A DNA stretch of 42,386 nucleotides from assembly GCA_018825365.1 (NCBI GenBank), contig JAHJEV010000003.1:66284-108669 (forward strand). Reading direction: 5' to 3'. A model generated the notes under the pieces. The model saw nothing but the letters and a program-made list of their open reading frames with translations, ran no database searches and was not told where the DNA came from. The translations under genes were made by a program, and so were the position numbers. Below are positions 1-6,677 of this stretch, one piece after another. The stretch's first letter is position 1. Each line of letters begins with the position of its first letter. Source of the stretch: Patescibacteria group bacterium. Its GTDB lineage: Bacteria > Patescibacteriota > WWE3 > UBA101185 > UBA10185.

Positions 1-61
1 TTTTCTTTGGGAACGGACAGTTTTCCGAAGAAACTGAGAATTTTCGGTATCTGAAATTCAT
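1..61 (-). CDS. N-terminus of a small protein, possibly retropepsin-like (partial)
   Basis: An ATG at 61-59 directly follows the stop codon of the DUF5678 gene and opens a frame that runs off the window edge; it begins MNFRYRKFSVSS. In CPR genomes a small retropepsin-like aspartic protease with a similar basic start is often found directly after a DUF5678 gene, which is the only reason to suggest that identity. Only 20 codons are visible and the catalytic region is outside the window, so the function is inference. The zero-base spacing suggests translational coupling with the upstream gene. Confidence 0.4.
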   Translation of the reverse strand, partial: MNFRYRKFSVSSENCPFPKK

Positions 62-259
62 TTACAATATATAAGTTCCGTAATCTTTTGGGACTCTAGT
101 CAATACGGGGCTTTCAACCCCACTTTTTCTTGCCTTATCAATCACAATCTTGGGAGTTCTACCTACTGCCACAACATCTGCTGTGTTGGGCTTAAGGGCC
201 ACCCACTTGCTTGGGTATTTATTTAATACTTTAGATAAATCCTCCGACTTAAGTTTCAT
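62..259 (-). CDS. DUF5678-family small protein
   Basis: This 65-residue protein has the pattern typical of DUF5678: a tyrosine-proline-lysine-tryptophan-valine-alanine segment near residue 15, then VVAVGRTP and a valine-rich end (SPVLTRVPKDYG). The family is small and of unknown biochemical function, and is frequent in CPR bacteria and archaea. It has no signal peptide or membrane segment, so it is probably cytoplasmic. The next gene on the same strand starts immediately after its stop, so the two are probably one transcript. Family assignment is from the remembered sequence pattern, not from a search. Confidence 0.7.
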   Translation of the reverse strand: MKLKSEDLSKVLNKYPSKWVALKPNTADVVAVGRTPKIVIDKARKSGVESPVLTRVPKDYGTYIL

Positions 260-648
260 GGGTGAATAATATCACGAAATGATTAAAGGAAGATGAAATC
301 CGTTCTTTAAAAGAGTATCTACTGCTTAAGTTTAGAGAAAAGGAAGGACCGGAGGGATATTTTATTTAAGGATAAAAACAAGGTTACTAGAAATCCGGAT
401 CTTAGTTTACTGTTCATATGTTCCAAAATTTCCAATTGGCTGGTGGCGCGGCAACTTGTTAAAACTTTTATTACTATTATTTCTCCGTAGTTTTCCTTTT
501 AGTTTTGAAGAAACTAACATGTACACTAGACCCTCCCCAGCTCTTATAAGTATTTATTGATCCCTATTTCCCAGAATGAATAGGAAGGCTAACCAGACTA
601 GGACGATTATTAAACCTTCCAGCATACTGTTGATTATCTCCCAAGTCT
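260..648. other. Non-coding stretch with one copy of a 58-bp direct repeat
   Basis: No convincing gene is present in these 389 bases. Positions 310-367 are one copy of a direct repeat whose second copy is at 1332-1389, so the PD-(D/E)XK nuclease gene lies between the two. On the plus strand the repeat sits in a short open frame (283-369) without a start codon, reading EYLLLKFREKEGPEG, which suggests it is the end of a lost gene. I see nothing recognisable in the rest. Confidence 0.5.
310..367 (+). repeat. 58-bp direct repeat, left copy
   Basis: The sequence beginning AAAGAGTATCTACTG and ending GGAYRTTTTATT recurs at 1332-1389 with only about three differences. Both copies are on the plus strand, about 1022 bp apart, and flank the minus-strand nuclease gene. 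In both copies the same reading frame stays open through the repeat, so they may be remnants of a coding end rather than a recombination site. Confidence 0.8.
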
Positions 649-1290
649 TTACTCTACGGTACTTATATATTCACACCACTTACACCCCGGGGTTCCTTCA
701 GGAACAGGACCATTTAAAAGTTTTGAGATCTCCCCTATAAAGTTATAAAAGCCTTCCATGTCCTCCTTGATTTCAAAATACAGTGGTTTAGCCTTAAAAA
801 CCACATCTTCTCCGGGAAAGCTTATTTCTGTTGGATTTATAGCTATCACGCCCATGTTACTAACTTTTTTAGAGGGGCCCACTAGCGGGTTTTCCAGGGC
901 GTATTTGTAAGCATGTAGTTGAGGGGTAAACTTTTGAATTTTATCTTCAGCCGGATCTGTAATCTTAAAATCAATTATCGCATAGGTACCGTCATCTAAT
1001 TTTGTTGCAATGTCAAAACGTCCGCTTATGAAACAGTCATTTAACGGTGGAATTGGCTTGGATTTGAGAAATCCTTCTTTTACCTCTATTTTTCCGGAAG
1101 GTAGTTCGGAGTTTATTTCTCTTAGACCCATGCCCATAATTGCATTTTGCAAAAGTGAATTCATTTTCATAAAGACGCCCGGTATACCAATTGAGGGGAG
1201 TACAATATTATATTTTACTTTTTGGTAGTAACAGTGTTTGCAGTCTTCGTACAAGTATTTAAAGTCTGATGGTGATAGTTTATATGCCAT
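649..1290 (-). CDS. PD-(D/E)XK superfamily nuclease, RecB/Cas4-like
   Basis: This 213-residue protein carries a RecB-type nuclease core: Asp93 in GRFD, Asp107 and Lys109 in IIDFK, and QLHAY at 124-128, the usual order of motifs II, III and the trailing Q/Y motif. Two CxxC pairs, Cys17/Cys20 and Cys203/Cys206, sit at the two ends, as in Cas4- and AddB-like nucleases that hold an iron-sulfur cluster, though a zinc site is also possible. Proteins of this kind cut or resect DNA. No cas genes or CRISPR array are nearby, so this is not evidence of a CRISPR system. It is monocistronic, flanked by direct repeats and near other defence-type genes. The family call is firm; the biological role is not known. 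Confidence 0.75.
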   Translation of the reverse strand: MAYKLSPSDFKYLYEDCKHCYYQKVKYNIVLPSIGIPGVFMKMNSLLQNAIMGMGLREINSELPSGKIEVKEGFLKSKPIPPLNDCFISGRFDIATKLDDGTYAIIDFKITDPAEDKIQKFTPQLHAYKYALENPLVGPSKKVSNMGVIAINPTEISFPGEDVVFKAKPLYFEIKEDMEGFYNFIGEISKLLNGPVPEGTPGCKWCEYISTVE

Positions 1291-1331
1291 GGGTTTATTC
1301 TAGCATTTCTGCTTAAGGTTAATTTGAGGTT

Positions 1332-1389
1332 AAAGAGTATCTACTGTTTAAGTTTAGAGAAAAGGAAGGACCGGAGGGACGTTTTATTA
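1332..1389 (+). repeat. 58-bp direct repeat, right copy
   Basis: This is the second copy of the repeat at 310-367. Here the frame continues a little further (FITRTLSR, then a stop at 1408), which supports the idea that both copies derive from a coding sequence that has since been broken. The spacer 1291-1526 holds nothing else that I recognise. Confidence 0.8.
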
Positions 1390-1526
1390 CAAGGACTTTA
1401 TCAAGATAGAAGTATTTTAGACATTCTATGAAAAGAGCTATTTTGATCTGCTTATTTTAGTTGGCATTTAGCCACTCACATGTATAACTTTGATGGGTGT
1501 TCAGATTCGAATCTATACTGAAAATA

Positions 1527-2465
1527 TTATTTTTTATACTCTCTTAGGTACGCACCAAAAACTTTTTGGAATAATATAACGTTCCTATACAACCACTCGA
1601 AGTACTCTAGAGATTTATTCTCGTTAAAAATATCGTCGACTTCTTTTGAGATCTTGATCCTTGACGCAACAGGTGCATCTATCCATTCAATCTTCTGACC
1701 AACCTCCTTTTCTACCTGAGAACTCTTTTTTCTTAGGAAGTTAAATAGTTCTTTGTTCCTACTTATATAAACTTCGCAGCACAGCACACTTTCCCTAGAA
1801 TTCGCCGTTAGACCTATGTGAGCATCTGCACTGCCCATGCTGACATCGTAGTAATGCTGGGGACGTGGGGTTTGGAGTTTTAGCTTAGTGTCTTTGGCAC
1901 GAACATAGTTTTTGAATCGTGTCCAAAACTCTAGTTGTTGCAATTTTGTATCCGTTAACTCATTACTACCTGCATTAGTTTTAATGGCTTTTGCCCATTC
2001 ATTAGGACTTACAATCACATCGAATTTTGGTGCGGGGCTTGAATCTCCTATTTGCCAAAGTTCTACGTTTATTAAAAAGAAGCTAATATTTTCATCTGTG
2101 TGTTCGTTTAGCCACTCGATTGATTTTTTATGCTCTTCTCTGGCATTTCTGACGATCCAGATTATTATTTCCGTGTCATATCCAGCAGCGTAGGTAATTA
2201 TTTTTCCCAAGTGATCGTGGTTTGTATCTTCTAGTTGATTTTCGATGATTATTTTTCTTCCTGACCCGTCTTCCTCTGCTAATATGTCAACGTTGAACTT
2301 TCCGACGTTAGCTTCTGTTTGGACAAGCTTGATCTCGACTCCTACTGCCTCACTTAACAAAGATAGGTTTTCTTCCTGTGAGAGCCAGCGGGTAAAATCT
2401 ATTGCTTCGTGCCCCCATACTTCTCGAAGGTCTATTTTTTGTAGTTTTGCTAGATCCTTTTTCAT
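1527..2465 (-). CDS. DUF4268 domain-containing protein, PD-(D/E)XK-like
   Basis: The 312-residue product opens with REVWGHEAIDFTRWL, then GVEIKLVQTEANVGKFNVDILAE and IIIENQLEDTNHDHLGK (residues about 70-88), the recognisable N-terminal part of DUF4268 proteins. That region has the acidic D-x(n)-ExQ arrangement of a restriction-type nuclease fold: Asp in VDIL and Glu-Asn-Gln in IENQ. The C-terminal half (from about residue 165) is the DUF4268 part proper, with W, F and R residues spaced as in the family. The biochemical role is unproven; homologues are often found in defence islands. It lies beside a restriction-modification pair but on its own transcript, with an ATG start and a 61-bp gap to the next promoter region. 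Confidence 0.75.
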   Translation of the reverse strand: MKKDLAKLQKIDLREVWGHEAIDFTRWLSQEENLSLLSEAVGVEIKLVQTEANVGKFNVDILAEEDGSGRKIIIENQLEDTNHDHLGKIITYAAGYDTEIIIWIVRNAREEHKKSIEWLNEHTDENISFFLINVELWQIGDSSPAPKFDVIVSPNEWAKAIKTNAGSNELTDTKLQQLEFWTRFKNYVRAKDTKLKLQTPRPQHYYDVSMGSADAHIGLTANSRESVLCCEVYISRNKELFNFLRKKSSQVEKEVGQKIEWIDAPVASRIKISKEVDDIFNENKSLEYFEWLYRNVILFQKVFGAYLREYKK

Positions 2466-2613
2466 GGAGCAATTCTAACACTTTTAGAGGTACTCTGATC
2501 ACCTCTATTCATAATAGAATATAGGTAGTTGTAGTAGAAGCACTGTGATGTAAAATAACTGTACTCGAGAACTAAAATTGATAGTTTTGATCGTTGTATT
2601 ATTAATAGGTTCT

Positions 2614-3858
2614 ATGAAAGAATATTATTTAGACAAAATTTTTAAAAAAAGCAATAAGTACTTAACACAACTTTTTGATAAGCCAACGTTAGATGAGTTC
2701 GAAAGAAAAATCCATTATATCCACAAAGAAGAGGATACAAAAAAGGTAATAACGAAATTTATAAACGAATATACAAGCTTTGTAAAAAAAGAATTCCAGC
2801 GTCTTTATAAGTTATCTGATAAGAAGTTGAACAGTTTTTTGGAGGACCAGGATAATAAGGTAAAAGCTGTCTGGGGAGATTGTTATAAGGTATTGCGCTC
2901 AATGAAACCAGAATCTATACACTTAATGGTCACTTCCCCACCTTATTATAATGCAAGAGAATACACACAGTGGAAGGACCTAAAGGAATACCTTGCTGAA
3001 ATGCGACTAATAATACGCGAAGCTTACAGAGTTCTGGATAATCACAGAGTATTCGTGTTTAATGTGGGTGATATTTTTGATAACGATAATTTAGTTACAA
3101 AATCCGTTTGGGGTAAGAGAAGGCTTCCGTTAGCAGCGTATTTCATAAAAGTTTTTGAAGAGGAAGGATTCACATTTGTAGATGATTTCATTTGGGACAA
3201 GGGAGAAGTACAGAGTGAGCGTCACAAGAATGGTGACAAACCGTTCCCGTTTTACCAATATCCCACAAATTGTTATGAGCACATATTGATATTTCATAAA
3301 CACCGCTTAGACAAAACGAGGTACCCATGCCCCGTATGTGGAACGTTACAAGTGAGTGGTAACACACAGTCAGAACCTGGGATTCAGAGTTGGGAGTGCA
3401 AAAATAACGAATGTTTCACAAGAAGTAAATGTAACAGAGGAAAGAGGTTTTCACTAAAAACGTTGACTACTCAGTCCATGCAGCTAGATCAGCATATAAT
3501 ACCTGAGGAATTCGTAAAAAAGTGGAGAAGAGATATTATACGTTTTTCCCCAGTGATAAAAATAAATAGCAAGGGGGAAAATGCCCTTGGTCACACGGCA
3601 CCGTTTCCTGAAGATATACCAGATTTTGCGATCCGTATGTATTCTTATCCTGGTGAGAGCGTCCTGGATCCTTTTGCCGGTAGTTTCACCAGTGCTATCT
3701 GTGCACAGAAGTTAAGGAGGGTTGGCATTGGTATTGAAATAAATAAGAAACTGTTCAGAGATTCTATTCTAAGAAACATTAATAAAAAACTATCGATGCC
3801 CATTTTTCAAAAGGACTCTAGCATCATATCGGAATTCAATGGCCAAGGGTTTATTTAG
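2614..3858 (+). CDS. DNA methyltransferase, beta class (N4-cytosine or N6-adenine), of a restriction-modification system
   Basis: The product (about 414 residues from the ATG at 2614; a TTG at 2578 would add 12 hydrophobic residues and is less likely) carries catalytic motif IV TSPPYYNAREY near residue 107 and the AdoMet-binding motif DPFAGS near residue 354 followed by GIGIEI. Motif IV before motif I defines the beta class of amino-methyltransferases. TSPPY is common in N4-cytosine enzymes but also occurs in N6-adenine ones, so the methylated base is open. Between them, around residues 245-285, is a cysteine cluster (PCPVCG ... WECKNNEC ... KC) that looks like a zinc ribbon, an unusual insertion. 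The N-terminal 90 residues are charged and helical. It converges on the HNH endonuclease gene with a 3-bp gap, so the two probably protect and cut the same site. Confidence 0.85.
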   Translation: MKEYYLDKIFKKSNKYLTQLFDKPTLDEFERKIHYIHKEEDTKKVITKFINEYTSFVKKEFQRLYKLSDKKLNSFLEDQDNKVKAVWGDCYKVLRSMKPESIHLMVTSPPYYNAREYTQWKDLKEYLAEMRLIIREAYRVLDNHRVFVFNVGDIFDNDNLVTKSVWGKRRLPLAAYFIKVFEEEGFTFVDDFIWDKGEVQSERHKNGDKPFPFYQYPTNCYEHILIFHKHRLDKTRYPCPVCGTLQVSGNTQSEPGIQSWECKNNECFTRSKCNRGKRFSLKTLTTQSMQLDQHIIPEEFVKKWRRDIIRFSPVIKINSKGENALGHTAPFPEDIPDFAIRMYSYPGESVLDPFAGSFTSAICAQKLRRVGIGIEINKKLFRDSILRNINKKLSMPIFQKDSSIISEFNGQGFI

Positions 3859-3861
3859 ACA

Positions 3862-4962
3862 TTATTGATTGGTTATAATATCTCTTAATAATAATATAGT
3901 GTCTTTTATATCGTACGCACCTTGTATTGTATTGCAGTGTTTGTGTCCCCACCCCAAGTTGTAGGTATGGTGGTTAAGTTCTCCTGGCCTTAATCCCCTA
4001 ATGTGCATTAAAACGATCTCTGCCTGAGTGTTGTCCTCTTCTTCTCTACCTTCGTCTTGTGCAGAAACCTCAAAGAATTTATCAGGGGTCAACCCCTTGA
4101 GGCATAGGGGGCATATAGGCTGGCCAGATTCCTTGTCCCATGCTCGTATTTCACTTAAACTTTCAAAATTAAGTAGTGCATTTTCCTGACAATATTTTTC
4201 CACATGACCGAAGACTTTGTCGATATACTCTAAGACTTTTCCCGTATTTATGGCTCTTTGAATCCCTATGGCTAGATCTTCTTTAGAAGTAGAGTTAAAC
4301 ACGTTTATCAAGTAATCCTTCATTCCAGAAACCTTGAATATCATGTAAGACAATTGGTACTTTATTTTCTTTATTTCGCTTTCACTGGCGTAGTCATAAT
4401 CAAAATTTCCCAAGCCCGTCTGCTCTGGTATAGTTCGTAATCCGTATTTATTTCTAAGTGATTCTAAATATTCGGAGTTATTCGCTGTTCCACATATATG
4501 GGAGATTCTCTTGGGGGTTGTGTTGGGAATGAATAGACAGTATTGACCGGCCCACTGTTCGTCGTTGGGGACAGTGCTGCTTTTGGTGTATAGCTCGACA
4601 ACTTCGTCCCAATCTTTTCTGGAAGTAGTCTTACAAAAATGTCCAAATTTATCCCAATCTGGTATGGTCTTAAAATAGACGAATGCGTTACGACCAAGTG
4701 TTAAAGTTTTAGGAAAATCCGTCGCTACCTGCCCATTTTCGGAGAAATACTCATTGGGCTTGATACGAACGGCGTAACCTCTCTTAAAGTTGTTCAAAAA
4801 CGTAGGAGCTGTGCCCATGATCCTTTTATATGTGGATAATTGCATTATTACTCGATAAGACCTGCTGTTTCTACGTTTGTAGATTCCGTTACCGCTGCGA
4901 GCCTCACCTGTTTTATCTATTTTCTTTTTTAAGATATATGGAAAAGCGTCAGTACAGTTCAT
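3862..4962 (-). CDS. HNH-type restriction endonuclease, probable partner of the adjacent methyltransferase
   Basis: The last 84 of 366 residues form a zinc-HNH module: Cys284 and Cys287 (CPLC), His320 (LMHIRGLRPGE), His331/His332 (NHH) and His340, His342, Cys343 (GHKHC), followed by a helix. Such a pattern makes a beta-beta-alpha-metal DNA-cutting site with a structural zinc. The first 200 residues show no recognised motif and presumably bind DNA. The GELNHHTYNLGWGHKHCN portion recalls BstXI-like endonucleases, but that is from memory and not certain. It converges tail to tail with the methyltransferase, a typical type II layout in which both genes have separate promoters. The start is the first ATG at 4962. 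Confidence 0.75.
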   Translation of the reverse strand: MNCTDAFPYILKKKIDKTGEARSGNGIYKRRNSRSYRVIMQLSTYKRIMGTAPTFLNNFKRGYAVRIKPNEYFSENGQVATDFPKTLTLGRNAFVYFKTIPDWDKFGHFCKTTSRKDWDEVVELYTKSSTVPNDEQWAGQYCLFIPNTTPKRISHICGTANNSEYLESLRNKYGLRTIPEQTGLGNFDYDYASESEIKKIKYQLSYMIFKVSGMKDYLINVFNSTSKEDLAIGIQRAINTGKVLEYIDKVFGHVEKYCQENALLNFESLSEIRAWDKESGQPICPLCLKGLTPDKFFEVSAQDEGREEEDNTQAEIVLMHIRGLRPGELNHHTYNLGWGHKHCNTIQGAYDIKDTILLLRDIITNQ

Positions 4963-5023
4963 GTTGCCCCTATCCCGATTATAGCAGTAAACTAATAAAC
5001 AAAAAAGTGAAAAAGAAGAAATA

Positions 5024-5105
5024 TAGTGGGCGAGAGAGGACTCGAACCTCCAACCTTTCGGATACGGTCCTAAGCCGTACGCGTATGCAATTTCACAACT
5101 TGCTC
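5024..5105 (-). pseudogene. Decayed tRNA-Leu copy, probable left attachment site
   Basis: Positions 5026-5088 are identical over 63 bases to 16221-16283, which is the 3' part of the intact tRNA-Leu(TAG), covering acceptor 3' strand, T arm, variable arm, anticodon arm and most of the D arm. The remaining 5' part (5089-5105) is still alignable but has one deletion and several changes, so the acceptor stem can no longer form, and the encoded CCA reads CTA. Weak similarity continues into the 5' flank. A sharp boundary between identical and diverged sequence is expected of a site-specific crossover at a tRNA 3' end rather than of simple gene decay. Confidence 0.85.
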
Positions 5106-5173
5106 TATTTATATGTAATTATACATTTGCTAACCTCATTTTACTTGATGTTTCATTTGAGTAACTACCCTAA

Positions 5174-5203
5174 TGGTGGGCTATGTGTTAGGACGTGCGA
5201 ACT
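5174..5203 (-). repeat. tRNA-3'-end-like repeat, copy A
   Basis: This copy reads, on the plus strand, TGGTGGGCTATGTG then TTAGGACGTGCGAACT. It shares the leading TGGTGGGC and the terminal GTGCGAAC with six other copies in the window (8443, 10332, 11817, 15296, 35565, 36587). Read on the minus strand it resembles the last part of a tRNA: GTTCGC, a spacer, then GCCCACCA. It is the leftmost copy, 69 bp to the right of the decayed tRNA-Leu. Confidence 0.75.
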
Positions 5204-5335
5204 ACGATACATGTAACGATTTGTTAGACTAAAGGTGTGGTATATAACCTGATTTTAAAAAATATATTTGGAAATAATGGTAGGATATTTGGGGAGTAGT
5301 TGTGAAACATTGTTAATTAAATCAGCCGACTTTTA

Positions 5336-5364
5336 TTGTCAAGCGCAATTATCTGAGCTATAAG
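5336..5364 (+). promoter_or_regulatory. Sigma70-type promoter for the HerA module
   Basis: TTGTCA at 5336-5341, a 17-bp spacer and TATAAG at 5359-5364 lie 11 bp ahead of the ATG at 5376. No Shine-Dalgarno sequence fits between, so the message is probably leaderless or nearly so. Confidence 0.6.
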
Positions 5365-5375
5365 CTTATAGCATA

Positions 5376-6677
5376 ATGAATAACAAAGAAACTAAAAAAT
5401 CAATAGACTCTTGCCTGGAGGAAACATATCGTATACTCGACGCTCCCTCGGAAAAACTCATCTCTTTAAACTCCATGATCATAGAATTAATTGATAGAGG
5501 TTACTTAGATGATACACCTCGAAACAAATCTAAATACTGGACAACAATAACTTTTAGGGATGTATTTATAACAACAACGGTTAGCTCCAAACCCAGTATC
5601 GGTCTTAAAAAATGGGTGCCTTTTACATACAAAAGAAAATTAATCAACCGGCGTTATAGGTCTGTTTTCACAGAATTAGACAACGCAGTTAATCACCAAG
5701 AACAATTGGACCAAAATTTATTCAGGCATGTTCTAAGTTATGAAGAAATTAGTAAGCACTTTTTTTATTTAGCACCTGTATTTATTAGCCGATTTAAATC
5801 AAAAACAGAGATAATTCCTACTACAATATACCTGTATGGTGGCTTTGACTTTATTGGGTGGATACTACCTGAGAAAAACATTCTTTTTGACGATCATGAT
5901 AAATTAAGGGAATTTATTCAAGAAAATCAGCTTGAACCAGGTGATTTTATTGTATACTCTCCAAACACTCAAGACGCCACGGGTATAGATATTTATACCA
6001 CTTGGCAACGCGACATGGATAAATATTACCGTGAAGGAAAAAGAGATAAAATTGATTACATCTTAAGTCACGAAACAAAAATCTCTGTTCGTGACCTAGT
6101 GTACCTTTACCTGATTGAGCATAATTTTATTGCAGAGGATTCTGAAATCATTGCTTTTGTTCAAAAACATCGCCCACTAATTGGTAAAGCAACTATTATG
6201 GGTGCTATCAGCCAGTTCCGTCATCGTATAAAAACCACAAAAGTAGAATCTGCTGATTCTGCAAACGAACAATCTACTACACACGAATCGACAATCGACC
6301 CGAGATATTTACTAGCTATAATCCAGAAAAAAGATTTAGTCTACAAATACCTACAATCTAATGGTCCAGCTACTGCAGACCAAATTGCTGGTGCCATAGC
6401 AGAAATCATCGGAGTAACAAAACAAAAGCTTTTGTCTCTTACATTTATCGATCCTCAAGATTCCCGAATAATCCGACTTGAAACTGGTGAGTTTGCATTG
6501 GCTCCCCAATTAGCAGATAAAGAAAATAATCTATTACTTTCCCCGCCTCCGGATCCCATTACTGCTCCCCCCTTTGTTCAATCACGCGCTCTGAAGTATA
6601 CAAAAACTTTTTTAATTGCCATAATAACAGTGGTTTCTATTATTATCTTATTAATTATACGGTCTAAAAATATATGA
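5376..6677 (+). CDS. Tail-anchored protein of unknown function, partner of the HerA-like ATPase
   Basis: I do not recognise the family of this 433-residue protein. It is soluble and mixed alpha/beta for most of its length, with a segment reading YLYGGFDFIGWILPEKN near residue 155 and LEPGDFIVYSPN near residue 195. Residues about 310-365 (YLQSNGPATADQIAGAIAE) look like a winged-helix fold. A proline-rich linker (LLSPPPDPITAPP) leads to a single membrane helix at about 408-428 (FLIAIITVVSIIILLII) with a basic end, so the body faces the cytoplasm. The stop overlaps the start of the ATPase gene by 4 bp, implying co-translation. It could be the sensor, effector or membrane tether of a two-gene system with the ATPase; nothing in the sequence decides which. 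Confidence 0.65.
   Translation: MNNKETKKSIDSCLEETYRILDAPSEKLISLNSMIIELIDRGYLDDTPRNKSKYWTTITFRDVFITTTVSSKPSIGLKKWVPFTYKRKLINRRYRSVFTELDNAVNHQEQLDQNLFRHVLSYEEISKHFFYLAPVFISRFKSKTEIIPTTIYLYGGFDFIGWILPEKNILFDDHDKLREFIQENQLEPGDFIVYSPNTQDATGIDIYTTWQRDMDKYYREGKRDKIDYILSHETKISVRDLVYLYLIEHNFIAEDSEIIAFVQKHRPLIGKATIMGAISQFRHRIKTTKVESADSANEQSTTHESTIDPRYLLAIIQKKDLVYKYLQSNGPATADQIAGAIAEIIGVTKQKLLSLTFIDPQDSRIIRLETGEFALAPQLADKENNLLLSPPPDPITAPPFVQSRALKYTKTFLIAIITVVSIIILLIIRSKNI

Noticed and set aside
649-1290. Cas4-like nuclease as a sign of a CRISPR-Cas system
   Set aside because: No regularly spaced short repeats and no other cas gene exist in the window; the repeats seen are 1-3.5 kb apart and lie between genes.
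5174-5203. Repeat copies A-G as real tRNA genes
   Set aside because: They have only an acceptor-like end and a distorted T-arm-like segment. There is no matching 5' strand, D arm or anticodon arm near them.
4830-5216. 128-codon open frame on the plus strand
   Set aside because: It runs antisense through the start of the HNH gene, the decayed tRNA-Leu and repeat A, and has no protein-like pattern.
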